Part shown: positions 1 to 7,620 of the stretch, piece after piece
How the letters are laid out: every line of letters begins with the position of its first letter
Position numbering within the stretch: the first letter of the stretch is position 1
Origin: Cerasicoccus maritimus
GTDB lineage: Bacteria; Verrucomicrobiota; Verrucomicrobiia; Opitutales; Cerasicoccaceae
Length of the DNA: 64,000 nucleotides
Direction: 5' to 3'
Assembly: GCA_031296935.1 (NCBI GenBank)
Contig: JAVDPD010000006.1
Span: forward strand, 144,804-208,803
The notes under the pieces: generated by a model
Databases searched by the model: none
Told to the model about the DNA's origin: nothing
What the model saw: the letters and a program-made list of their open reading frames with translations, nothing else
Program-made: the position numbers and the translations under genes

Positions 1-2
1 AC

Positions 3-23
3 CGTCGCCGTAACCGTAAGTAA
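3..23 (+). CDS. C-terminal end of a basic protein (partial)
   Basis: The window opens with an in-frame run of basic codons (R-R-R-N-R-K) ending in TAA at 21-23, followed 20 bases later by a strong terminator hairpin. This fits the last codons of a gene entering from the left, perhaps an RNA-binding or ribosomal protein with a basic tail. The product cannot be named from six residues, and the frame is chosen only because of the terminator behind it. Confidence 0.35.
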   Translation, partial: RRRNRK

Positions 24-44
24 ATTCACGGCGCTAGATTCGAA

Positions 45-76
45 AAACTCCCTGAGCTCAGGGAGTTTTTTTTGTA
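45..76 (+). terminator. Rho-independent terminator
   Basis: A perfect 24-nt palindrome (arms 45-56 and 57-68) runs into a T-tract on the plus strand. It would end transcription of the gene entering from the left edge. An A-run on the other side means it could also work on the minus strand. Confidence 0.8.
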
Positions 77-141
77 CCGATTCGATCCAGCGATGTATTC
101 TCAGACACGTCACTTAAATAGAGGTGCGATGAGCAAACGGC

Positions 142-205
142 TAGAGATAACATGAAGTTGCCGGGTTGAGCAAGTGCTGGACCCGGCAACTTCATGTTAT
201 CTCTA
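142..205. repeat. 64-nt palindromic element, copy 1 of 3
   Basis: Two perfectly complementary 25-nt arms (142-166 and 181-205) enclose a 14-nt loop. Close copies occur at 47980-48043 and, with a damaged left arm, at 61075-61123. The right end supplies the TAG stop codon (203-205) of the minus-strand symporter gene, so the element sits exactly at that gene's 3' end and may also act as its terminator. There is no T-tract. It is REP-like in size and structure. Confidence 0.8.
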
Positions 206-2113
206 TTCTACAAAACCGTCGTCACGCGCATCTTGTTTGGCCCTGCGCAGATCGAGCAATAAAGCCCGAATGTCTCTCACGCCGCCAAATAAAAACCAAA
301 TGGTTACGATCAGCGCTTTAACGGAGGCAAACAGCAAGAACCACTTCCAGAAGCTCGCCCACCAGCCCTCATCAGTGCCGACGGTTAAGTGAACTACCAA
401 GGCGAAAATAAATAGTGAAAAAAAGCTGACGCCAACCACAGCTGTTATCAGATAAATCATTTTATCCCCATTGGAGAACTCTGAATCCACGCCGAATTGC
501 TTGAAGCGTTCGATCCGGGTTTCGACCGCGGCAGGTTTGGATTCGCCGTCTGCGTAGTCGCCGCGATGCAACATCTTATCAAGGTTGAAGCGCTCTTTGC
601 CACAAAGGGAAACGATTATATAGGAACAAACAGCGGAGGAAGTTGCAGCAAACCAGATTTGCTGTCCGTTGAGGAAGAAGTCAGGGTCAAGCATTCGGCT
701 TATCATGCCAGTTGTTGGGACGAGGGCGCCAACAATCATTGCTGCCCAAGCGGCTTGAGTCGTTCCGCGTTTCCAGTACAGTCCTCCAATGATAACCGAG
801 CCAGCACCTCCCATAAAGATTGCCGCCGTCATCGACATAAACATGAAGATGAAATCATTTTGTTGGTAAAGCAGGCTGAAGCAGAACCCAAATACAGCGA
901 CCCCGGCAATTGATAGCCGCAGCGCCAGCAAATGTGTTTTAGGCGAAAGCGGTTTCCCGTACATGGGGATGATTACGTCCTGCACAAGAATACTGCCCCA
1001 GGAATGCAGATAGGTGTTGTCGGTGGAGATGGCGGCAGCCCACATTGACGCCACAAACAACCCCAGCAGGCCAGGCGGTAGCAAATAAATCAGGACGGTG
1101 GGTGTTAGCAACTGTTGCTGACTTTGCCCATCGGGCATACTGTCGAGGTGGTTGGTGACGGTGCTCGCTAAATCTTTAAAATTGGGGTGGGTAAGTGCAA
1201 CGAAAGCACAAATTGGCAGAAACATTGGCAATACGTTAATTACTGCTGTTCGCCAGTTGCCGAGTACCTTGGCCATACGAGCTTCGTGAGGAGTCTTTGC
1301 CGAGGCGTAATAGGCTTGGCTTCCTTGCCACGCCATGACGCCATAGAAAGCGCTAAACACAGAAATGGCGTAATACCAGAAATTGAAGTCCGTCACCTTT
1401 TGAGTTTGAAATGGATGGAGCAGTGACGCTTCCTCGGGCGCAGTTTCAAGGGCCTCAACGATATCGCCCCAAGCAAAGTAGTAGAGGAGAAATCCCAACA
1501 GCAAGAGCATGACGATATTGATGAGCTGCCCCTGGATAAAGTCGGTGATCATGATCGTTATCTGTCCACCGCTGAGCGTGAAGAAGAGGGCAATGCCCAG
1601 CATGGTCGCCATGACTACAGGGTAAGTGGGAAGGGCAATTCCAAGAAGGGAAAATGCACTGGGGAATTCCAACACGTGTATAAAAAAACGTGCGGTGACG
1701 GCAGGAAAAATCCCGTAGTTGATGATGCCGGAAAGGAAGCATATGCTGGCGGCGAAGATGCGAAACTTCCGACTGTAGCGCACCTCCAGAAACTGCGCGA
1801 GCGTTAGGGCTCTTGTCTGACGGAAACGGTAGATGACCCAGCCCGATAGCGATATGATCAGGCCTATGGGCAGAAGCATCAGTTGCCAGTACTCGGGCAC
1901 GAATCCTGATGAGTAATGAAGCTCAAATGTTGCAATGACGGTGATGGCACCGACACCGGAAACTCCATCAGCAACCGTTAGTAAATAACGCCCGGCGCAC
2001 CGGTTTGCGGCTAGAAAGTCGGCGACGCTTCGGGTGTAAGATTTGAGAATGATGACCACCGCCATCAGGCAGGCAGCGATTAGGGTAAAAAGCGTCCAGT
2101 CGAGAGTTCCCAC
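203..2113 (-). CDS. Sodium:solute symporter (SSS family)
   Basis: A 636-residue inner-membrane protein with roughly 13 hydrophobic segments spread over its length, as in SSS-family cotransporters that import sugars or other organic solutes with Na+. The N-terminus has one TM helix followed by a polar stretch ending S-V-A-D-F-L-A-A-N-R, typical of the family, then a glycine-rich second helix. Length is somewhat above the usual 500-600 residues. The gene starts 31 bp after a pseudopilin-like gene, and a LacI-type regulator lies one gene further upstream on the same strand. This suggests a regulated carbohydrate uptake unit, but the substrate cannot be read from sequence. The stop codon lies inside the 64-nt palindrome. 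Confidence 0.88.
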   Translation of the reverse strand: MGTLDWTLFTLIAACLMAVVIILKSYTRSVADFLAANRCAGRYLLTVADGVSGVGAITVIATFELHYSSGFVPEYWQLMLLPIGLIISLSGWVIYRFRQTRALTLAQFLEVRYSRKFRIFAASICFLSGIINYGIFPAVTARFFIHVLEFPSAFSLLGIALPTYPVVMATMLGIALFFTLSGGQITIMITDFIQGQLINIVMLLLLGFLLYYFAWGDIVEALETAPEEASLLHPFQTQKVTDFNFWYYAISVFSAFYGVMAWQGSQAYYASAKTPHEARMAKVLGNWRTAVINVLPMFLPICAFVALTHPNFKDLASTVTNHLDSMPDGQSQQQLLTPTVLIYLLPPGLLGLFVASMWAAAISTDNTYLHSWGSILVQDVIIPMYGKPLSPKTHLLALRLSIAGVAVFGFCFSLLYQQNDFIFMFMSMTAAIFMGGAGSVIIGGLYWKRGTTQAAWAAMIVGALVPTTGMISRMLDPDFFLNGQQIWFAATSSAVCSYIIVSLCGKERFNLDKMLHRGDYADGESKPAAVETRIERFKQFGVDSEFSNGDKMIYLITAVVGVSFFSLFIFALVVHLTVGTDEGWWASFWKWFLLFASVKALIVTIWFLFGGVRDIRALLLDLRRAKQDARDDGFVE

Positions 2114-2143
2114 GGCGTTGTGCTATACAATGTTGGCCTGATA

Positions 2144-2791
2144 TCATTGAGCCCGCGGATCTAGAAGGTTGCGGCCGCGTTCAATGACTTCCGCTTTGGA
2201 AACCAGCCCAACGCTGCCATCGAAGTATAGAACGTTGGCTTGTCCGTTATGTGGATATTCGAGGCCTAAAGCGTTGTAGGGGTTGTAGTAGTAGCTGTTT
2301 GTGGCAGTAATCAGCCATGCCTTTTTTGCTGGATCGATAACCTGTGTCGTCTTGAGGACATTGATGGCGGGACGGGCCGAGGGGTTGGGCGCGCAGCTAA
2401 TGCTTGGCGCGAAGTTGATAATCTTGTTTTCCTCCTCAGAAGCTGGGTTGTATAAAATGTTTTCCACACCTTCCTGAAAGGCGATTTTACTGCCTGGTTT
2501 CGGAATGGCTCCGATATATTCAGCCAGTCCCATATACCAGGGTGGGTCCGCGTAGTTATTACCGGAATTGCTGACCATCGGTAGATCGTATTGATGGTCT
2601 ATTGCGTAAAGGTTCGTTGCATTGCCTAACTGACGTAAGTTGCTTGTAGACCGCGCTGTATTTGCCTTCTGTTTTGCGATTCCAGCAACGGAGTAGAATA
2701 TAGCCGACAAAAGGGCAATAATCCCAATGACGACTATTAATTCTACGAGAGTGAAACCAGGTCGATGGTAGAAGTCTACTTTTCTTGTCAT
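2144..2791 (-). CDS. Pseudopilin-like secreted protein (type II secretion/type IV pilin N-terminus)
   Basis: A 215-residue protein with a prepilin N-terminus: a short basic leader, then G-F-T-L-V-E-L-I-V-V, where prepilin peptidase would cut after Gly and methylate Phe, followed by the hydrophobic helix. Near the C-terminus is an H-x9-D-G motif (residues H-N-G...F-D-G-S), common in the large pseudopilin-like families of Verrucomicrobia and Planctomycetes. The start at 2791 is preferred because AAGGAG lies four bases upstream; an in-frame ATG 16 codons earlier has no such site and would spoil the leader. It lies 31 bp upstream of the symporter, and these proteins often neighbour glycan-use genes. 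Function unknown. Confidence 0.85.
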   Translation of the reverse strand: MTRKVDFYHRPGFTLVELIVVIGIIALLSAIFYSVAGIAKQKANTARSTSNLRQLGNATNLYAIDHQYDLPMVSNSGNNYADPPWYMGLAEYIGAIPKPGSKIAFQEGVENILYNPASEEENKIINFAPSISCAPNPSARPAINVLKTTQVIDPAKKAWLITATNSYYYNPYNALGLEYPHNGQANVLYFDGSVGLVSKAEVIERGRNLLDPRAQ

Positions 2792-2896
2792 GAAGCTCCT
2801 TATCAAATGAACAGGGAAAGGAGTCAATGACGCTATCATAACGTTGTGAAAATTGACCTTGGCGTAACAAAAGTGTGCTCCAAGTTCAATTCTCAG

Positions 2897-3931
2897 TTAG
2901 CGTTGGGGGCAGTTAATCGGGCAAGGGCCTACAGTTCCTTCGTAGTTAACAATGAAATCCAGCTTCTCAGACCTGGACTGCTTCTGCGGGGTGGCTATCT
3001 GCCTCAAAAGCATATCAGCTGCCCTATCGCCCATACTCTTCAGAGGGACCAGAATAGAGCTTATGTCAATGCCGCCGAGGTTAGTTCGATCATCGGTAAA
3101 TGTAATTAATGACAGGTCTTTTGGAAGTTCCAAGCCAGTTGTCTGGGCGGCGATTTGAACCGGAAGCGCATTGGAGTAGGAAACCGCGATAACGGCGGTT
3201 GCTCGATTCTCCTTCGATAGCTCTGCGCGGCACAGGTTAATGCGTTCAGCCCTTGAAACATAGCCTTCCTGGCGCCAGACCGATTGTTGAATGCCCAGGT
3301 CGCGACATTTTTCCACGAAAGCGTCGTACCGCGTTCTCATCAAGTTGTTCGTTTGTAAGCTCGATCCGGTGTAGTCGACAATTGCGATGTGCTGATGGCC
3401 TAAATCGTGTAGATGAGCAACGACTAATTTCACTGCATTGGCGTCATCCGAGCTGACGCAGTTGTACCTTGAGTCCTTATTGAGCCAGACGGATGGGATA
3501 TTCTGTTTGGTTAATAACTCCTCCAACTGTTTGGGAATCTGGTTGAAGTAGGCAATCAGAACGCCATCCACCATCCAGTTCCTCATGATGCTTGGGAAGA
3601 AACTGGGATCAGTCAGTTTTTCATCTGGAAGCATGCTAAGAATTAAGTGGTATCGCGATTTCTCCAAGCGCTCACAGATGCTGGTAGCTATTGCTTGTTG
3701 AAGCATGCTCTTTTGCGGGTCATTTGACATGATCAATGCGATCGCTCCAGATCGACCTGTTCGCATTGCTTGGGCAGAGGTATTCGGTGTATAGCCCAAT
3801 TCTTCAGCGGTTTCGATGATGCGCTTGCGTGTGGCTTCGCTATAATTGGCTCCGTTCCCGTTGAGAACGTGACTGACCGTAGCAGGGGAAAGGCCGACTT
3901 TTTCGGCTATTGCTTTTAATGTGATTCGCAT
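2897..3931 (-). CDS. LacI-family transcriptional regulator
   Basis: A 344-residue one-component regulator. Residues 1-50 form the LacI helix-turn-helix and hinge helix, beginning M-R-I-T-L-K-A-I-A and containing S-P-A-T-V-S-H-V-L-N. The rest is a periplasmic-binding-protein-like sugar-sensing domain (about 60-340). The start at 3931 puts the HTH at the very N-terminus, as in the family; an in-frame start 19 codons earlier would add an unrelated tail. It lies 106 bp upstream of the pseudopilin and symporter genes on the same strand and probably controls them. I see no convincing operator palindrome in the gap. It is preceded by an IS5 relic. Confidence 0.9.
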   Translation of the reverse strand: MRITLKAIAEKVGLSPATVSHVLNGNGANYSEATRKRIIETAEELGYTPNTSAQAMRTGRSGAIALIMSNDPQKSMLQQAIATSICERLEKSRYHLILSMLPDEKLTDPSFFPSIMRNWMVDGVLIAYFNQIPKQLEELLTKQNIPSVWLNKDSRYNCVSSDDANAVKLVVAHLHDLGHQHIAIVDYTGSSLQTNNLMRTRYDAFVEKCRDLGIQQSVWRQEGYVSRAERINLCRAELSKENRATAVIAVSYSNALPVQIAAQTTGLELPKDLSLITFTDDRTNLGGIDISSILVPLKSMGDRAADMLLRQIATPQKQSRSEKLDFIVNYEGTVGPCPINCPQR

Positions 3932-3989
3932 TGCAGAGAAAGATTCAGAAAGCAACGAGTAGTAGCCACCAAGGCATACTCCGGTCAAT

Positions 3990-4179
3990 CAGAACTTCAT
4001 CTGCATTCAGCCTGGCCGGCTGCCGATGTCCGAATACAGATGCTCGAAGCCCTTTCCAGCGTAGCCCAGTCGATCCGATTGGCGGCCTGATAAAGGGCCT
4101 GACGCTGATCCAGCATATGCTCCAAATCCTGCTGAAATAATTGAGGCTCCTCTTTAAGGCGCTTTTTCGGCTTCATCAA
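3990..4179 (-). pseudogene. IS5-family transposase, N-terminal fragment with frameshift
   Basis: Reading from 4179, the first ~43 residues (Q-L-F-Q-Q-D-L..., then N-R-I-D-W) match the DUF772 N-terminal region of IS5-group transposases. A frameshift near 4045 follows: the continuation F-E-H-L-Y-S-D-I-G is in another frame and then stops. The DDE domain is missing. It is a relic with no expected activity, and it marks this side of the LacI gene as a site of past insertion. Confidence 0.65.
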
Positions 4180-4291
4180 ATGACCAGTTTTTATGGGTTT
4201 AACTCGTTTTACTGGTCATAATAATGCCCACATCAGAGAGGTAGGTCACTGATAATCAGATAGATGTCACCTTTTTCAGGGGCGACTAATT

Positions 4292-4376
4292 GGTAGGGAC
4301 GGTTGTCCTCAACCGTCCGGTTTCACCCGATGGGCGACTCATGCGTGGCGGACGGTTGTGGGCAACCGTCCCTACC
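4292..4376. repeat. Nested inverted repeat (two hairpins inside a larger palindrome)
   Basis: The ends GGTAGGGAC and GTCCCTACC are inverted copies. Each half also folds on itself: GGACGGTTG..CAACCGTCC at 4297-4318 and again at 4350-4371. The structure can form a cruciform or two stem-loops and looks like a small dispersed intergenic palindrome. I see no second full copy in this window. Confidence 0.7.
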
Positions 4377-4401
4377 TTTCGAGATGAATTAAACCGGCGA
4401 T

Positions 4402-4420
4402 GATCCCGCTCAGCGGGATC
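4402..4420 (-). terminator. Terminator-like hairpin after the NTF2-like gene
   Basis: An 8-bp perfect stem with a 3-nt loop (GATCCCGC / GCGGGATC), extendable past one bulge, lies 37 bp beyond the stop of the minus-strand gene at 4457. It lacks a T-tract, so termination is inferred only from position. Confidence 0.4.
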
Positions 4421-4456
4421 GCCCTCCAGTCGCAAAATCAACCTTATCACGCGTCG

Positions 4457-4945
4457 CTAGCTGCCGGTGGACGACTGGATGCGGGTTGCGCGCGGAATGC
4501 CTTGGATGGGCGAGGAGTGCTCCTGGATGATTTTCCAGCCGTCGCCGTCGCGGCGGAGCGTCATTGTGGTGCGGATGTGGATATTCCAGCGGGACTTATC
4601 CGGGCGCACGTAATACTTAAAGAAATGCTCGAACGAGACGAGCGCGGTGTCGCCCTCAGTCCAGACCTGAAGCTCCTTCGCGTAGGAATCATAAAATTCG
4701 ACGACTTGCATGTCGCTGCGATACAGCTCGGCAATGGCCTGGTAGCCGCGGAAGGTTTGGCCAACGGACACCATCACCGTGACCCTCGGATCCTCCGCGT
4801 AAAACCCCGCCATCAACGCCGGATCGTTCCGGTTGTAGGCCGCAACCCAATCCAACACGAATGCCCGCGCGCTGTCATCGGTCTCACTCGCGCTCCACGC
4901 ATGAGGGGCCAGGAGGAAGATCAGCAAGGGGAGCGCGGCTTTCAT
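4457..4945 (-). CDS. Secreted NTF2-like (SnoaL/DUF4440-type) protein
   Basis: A 162-residue protein with a signal peptide (hydrophobic segment residues 4-16, likely cleavage after A-W-S-A). The mature part has the cone-shaped NTF2-like fold signature: A-F-V-L-D-W-V-A-A-Y-N-R-N-D early, F-Y-A-E-D-P strand region, F-R-G-Y-Q-A helix, and a final R-R-D-G-D-G-W-K-I strand pair. Such proteins bind small ligands or act as minor enzymes; no specific catalytic set is evident. It stands alone, with the cyclase operon ending 37 bp upstream of its start. Confidence 0.75.
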   Translation of the reverse strand: MKAALPLLIFLLAPHAWSASETDDSARAFVLDWVAAYNRNDPALMAGFYAEDPRVTVMVSVGQTFRGYQAIAELYRSDMQVVEFYDSYAKELQVWTEGDTALVSFEHFFKYYVRPDKSRWNIHIRTTMTLRRDGDGWKIIQEHSSPIQGIPRATRIQSSTGS

Positions 4946-4982
4946 GGATGTTTGAAGTTTGCGTGCGAGCCCTCTTGAGGTG

Positions 4983-5534
4983 CTAGCAATATACGCTATG
5001 CAGGCAAACTACTACAAAGAGTAGACCAGTGAATGAAGCCTGAAATGCGAAGAAGGTCATTAAGCGGTTTAGATACTGAAACTTTTTACTCATGATTACA
5101 CCTACGGCATAAACTTGGTCTTCATATTCTTCCACCACCTTATCTTCTGTTTTAGTGGGGTCTTTTGTTTCGTTATAGAGTGATTTTATTGAAACTGCAC
5201 TTTTTATGTTAATAGGGAACAGTATTAGTTCCTTATTTGATGATGGCCCTCTTGCTTTTAAGCATGAGTAAAGCGAGGTCGTGCATAGAGTGGTAAATCC
5301 GAATGCAATAATCAAAAATGTCCCTGATACGACCGACCATGGAGTAACGGAGAGCTTTATTGAGGTGGACCCTGGTGATACGGGGAGCAGGTATTGGTTT
5401 TTATACATCAGGAGAGATGCACCCAGTACGAAAACAACTAAACCAAATATAATACTAGCTTTTTGATCTATAAATCTAATCGTTTCCTGGATGTTGCTAT
5501 GCGAAGCTTTTAAGTGTGTTATGTAATCTTCCAT
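4983..5534 (-). CDS. Pycsar-type membrane effector (PycTM-like)
   Basis: A 183-residue small membrane protein with three clear hydrophobic segments at about residues 29-43, 66-90 and 160-180. The region before and within the first helix (F-I-D-Q-K-A-S-I-I-F-G) resembles the A-D-x-K-A-x-x-L motif of PycTM effectors. In known Pycsar systems, cCMP or cUMP made by the cyclase triggers membrane disruption and growth arrest during phage infection. It is the last gene of a three-gene operon and starts inside the end of the preceding E2-like gene (16-nt overlap, different frame), which argues for coupled translation. GC content is lower than in flanking housekeeping genes. The assignment rests on motif, topology and the cyclase neighbour; no search was run. 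Confidence 0.65.
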   Translation of the reverse strand: MEDYITHLKASHSNIQETIRFIDQKASIIFGLVVFVLGASLLMYKNQYLLPVSPGSTSIKLSVTPWSVVSGTFLIIAFGFTTLCTTSLYSCLKARGPSSNKELILFPINIKSAVSIKSLYNETKDPTKTEDKVVEEYEDQVYAVGVIMSKKFQYLNRLMTFFAFQASFTGLLFVVVCLHSVYC

Positions 5535-6031
5535 TTGCGTTCGTAGAATTCTTTAATACCCTCTTGATCATGGTTATAACAAAGCCACTCGCTTGGCCAT
5601 GCTACTAGATTGCGAATTTTCCCCAAGTGATGATAGTAGATTAATCTCGAAATTGAATCCATCGCCCAATTTGCCATCAGTTCTGAAACAACTAATTGTG
5701 GATGACTTACACTCCACGATTCGTAGTGGTAAATCCACTCATGCAGTAGAGCGTAGCATAAAGATTTATCTTCGAAACAATGCCAGTCGTTTGTCGCTAA
5801 GTGTATGTATTTTTGTGGAATCTCTACCCGAGGAAGTAAATCATTCCACCGGGTTATGTTGAACGAAAGGGTAATTGGGCGTATGAGCCCTGAGCCTTTT
5901 AATTCTCGGTGGTCGATTGGCAATTGTCCATTAATGGTCACTTGGCCTCTAGCCCATGACTCACTTATTCCGTCCAATCGATCTATTATCGATGATAGGA
6001 ATGTCAGATCGATTTTCGATTGCCCAACCAT
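5519..6031 (-). CDS. Putative prokaryotic E2-like protein in cyclase operon
   Basis: A 170-residue soluble protein with no named family that I can assign firmly. It has features of prokaryotic E2 (ubiquitin-conjugating-like) proteins: a P-R-V-E-I-P strand, a histidine in Y-I-H-L, then D-K-S-L-C-Y...H-E-W with a candidate catalytic cysteine (about residue 97). The C-terminal part has a W-P...H-D-Q-E-G-I-K-E-F-Y pattern similar to the W-P/H-G-x-x-E-Y end of bacterial E2s. It begins one base after the cyclase stop (TGA-G-ATG) and overlaps the effector by 16 nt. In CBASS, E2-type proteins conjugate or prime the nucleotide-making enzyme; a similar role here is inference. It could instead be an unrelated accessory protein. 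Confidence 0.45.
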   Translation of the reverse strand: MVGQSKIDLTFLSSIIDRLDGISESWARGQVTINGQLPIDHRELKGSGLIRPITLSFNITRWNDLLPRVEIPQKYIHLATNDWHCFEDKSLCYALLHEWIYHYESWSVSHPQLVVSELMANWAMDSISRLIYYHHLGKIRNLVAWPSEWLCYNHDQEGIKEFYERKWKIT

Positions 6032-6032
6032 C

Positions 6033-7469
6033 TCAATAGTGGCTGCAATATGGTGATATGGCAGGGCGGTCTTGGGTTACAGTTTGTACGGAGGCTCCCA
6101 ATATTAATGCTTTACTAACTTTATCTGCGGTTAGTTCAGATGATTTGTAATGGCGGTGCTTGTCAAATGTGTCTTTTTTGCATGGGGTAAACAATTTCTG
6201 CAGTGAAGAGTTTAGCGTAGAGTAATCGCAATCAGGTATCACAGTGTCGTACTCATTGGCATCATTATTTTCTTGGGCTTTGAGAGAGTGTGCTATGCCC
6301 CAGCCAGCGACCACAGTAAAGCTTCTTCCGTCAGCATCTACATTCCCAATTAGAATGTAGCCGTTTGCTTCATTGATAGCACCACCTCCTGCACAGCCGA
6401 TTGTCCATGACACTTCGTCATGATGTGATTTACGGGTTGTCATGTTTTCATGCCAATAGGCTCCATAGTCCGCTGATATCGATGATCTATCGTATTCATA
6501 GCCTTCGTCAGAAGCTAAGAGAATGGCGTTCATGCAGTCACCAGCCCAAGGAAACTGAATAACCTTGGACTGGAAATTTGAATTAGTTTCGGATGCTTTT
6601 TGCATCAAGCCCTTAAACTCGATTGCAAGTTTTCTTATTTCTTGTTCAGTCCCTTGTTCAAACGCTTCTTTTACTCTCCGGGTGAAGTTGTGCATGTCGG
6701 CACGCGCAATGTGTGCCTGTAGCGTAGCTGGTTGTTGAAAGCCAGTTTCTAGGTAGCCTGGGATACTTTCTTGGGACAGATGGATGACATCTGGACTTTG
6801 TGTGCTGACTTGCTCTGCAATCAAATGTGCAAGCTTGTATATTCCCTCATGTTCATTCACTTCTTTGAACATGCTGATAAGCCGTACTTTGCGCCATTCT
6901 CCGTGGCTTTGTCGTAGATGGAATTCACCTGACGGAACACCATTCTTACTGTCCTTGCTATGGATACGTTTAGCAGGATTATTGGCGCATGGTCCCAGCG
7001 AAACTAACGAATCATTTTCTCCTGCGACTAGAATGGCGCGTCCGTGATCCGATGCCATTGCATAGCCGTTCCATGCATCTTGACAAATTGGGCGTACGTG
7101 GGCGTTTATTGCAGTACTCAAAACTTGTCCAAACTCTATGAGTCGGTTTTGTGATTCTTGATCGTTTGAATCGCCACTAAAGAAGCAATGAATCAGATTT
7201 CCTTGGGCCTCTAAAAGGTCTCCACCAAATCTAGTAGTAATTGCTGAAGTTATTTTAGTGAATGAAGATATCACTTGGTAGTATTTTGCCGCGTCGCCAC
7301 CGTTATCGGGCGCATAGAGTTTTAGGGTTGGCCGTATTTGAATGTATACATGATGGCCTGTTTCGTCAGTAAATGTTGCGTATTCTTTCGCCGAGAGCGT
7401 GTAGAATTGTTCGGCTTGTTTTCTAAGATTGCGCTTTTGATTGATTAAGTCGCGGACTGATACCTTCAT
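6033..7469 (-). CDS. Tandem class III nucleotide cyclase (Pycsar PycC-like)
   Basis: A 478-residue protein with two regions of class III cyclase character. Region 1 (about residues 30-200) has the G-G-D-L-L-E-A-Q-G-N turn, a D-H-G-R-A-I-L-V segment and L-G-P-C-A-N-N-P-A-K-R-I, equivalent to the conserved G-x-x-x-N-x-A-x-R helix. The two metal-binding Asp positions appear replaced, the second by Asn in G-N-L-I. Region 2 (about 240-430) has R-A-D-M-H-N-F-T and W-A-G-D-C-M-N, which look like both metal Asp sites, then I-G-C-A-G-G and a late G-W-G-I-A-H. One active site at a pseudo-heterodimer interface is likely. The start at 7469 is set by AAGGAG six bases upstream. First gene of the operon with the E2-like and membrane-effector genes. 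UTP or CTP specificity cannot be read. Confidence 0.65.
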   Translation of the reverse strand: MKVSVRDLINQKRNLRKQAEQFYTLSAKEYATFTDETGHHVYIQIRPTLKLYAPDNGGDAAKYYQVISSFTKITSAITTRFGGDLLEAQGNLIHCFFSGDSNDQESQNRLIEFGQVLSTAINAHVRPICQDAWNGYAMASDHGRAILVAGENDSLVSLGPCANNPAKRIHSKDSKNGVPSGEFHLRQSHGEWRKVRLISMFKEVNEHEGIYKLAHLIAEQVSTQSPDVIHLSQESIPGYLETGFQQPATLQAHIARADMHNFTRRVKEAFEQGTEQEIRKLAIEFKGLMQKASETNSNFQSKVIQFPWAGDCMNAILLASDEGYEYDRSSISADYGAYWHENMTTRKSHHDEVSWTIGCAGGGAINEANGYILIGNVDADGRSFTVVAGWGIAHSLKAQENNDANEYDTVIPDCDYSTLNSSLQKLFTPCKKDTFDKHRHYKSSELTADKVSKALILGASVQTVTQDRPAISPYCSHY

Positions 7470-7475
7470 TTTTTT

Positions 7476-7481
7476 CTCCTT
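7476..7481 (-). promoter_or_regulatory. Shine-Dalgarno site fixing the cyclase start
   Basis: AAGGAG on the minus strand, six bases before the ATG at 7469. It selects this start over an in-frame ATG at 7505. A site this strong is uncommon among the starts in this window, consistent with a transferred operon. Confidence 0.75.
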
Positions 7482-7576
7482 GTTTGTGGTCTTGGCTAAG
7501 CGCATATCGAGGCTGCCGCGACGGGTTAATTTTCTAGCCTTGTTTTCATTTTATATGCCAACTCTCTTAAACGAGG

Positions 7577-7620
7577 TGCTATATATAGTGTCAAAGTCGT
7601 AAATTGATGCTATATATAGG
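7577..7620. promoter_or_regulatory. Twin palindromic sites upstream of the cyclase operon
   Basis: The 11-mer GCTATATATAG occurs twice (7578-7588 and 7609-7619), 31 bp apart or about three helical turns, roughly 110-150 bp upstream of the cyclase ATG. The 10-nt core CTATATATAG is itself a perfect palindrome. This fits a pair of operator sites or overlapping -10-like elements. No regulator gene in the operon is an obvious partner. Confidence 0.4.

Noticed and set aside
2792-2896. LacI operator upstream of the pseudopilin gene
   Set aside because: Only the short AACGTT palindrome is seen; too weak to call.
4983-7469. CBASS system
   Set aside because: No CD-NTase motif (G-S-x-x-D-x-D) in the 478-aa protein; the motifs are those of class III cyclases.
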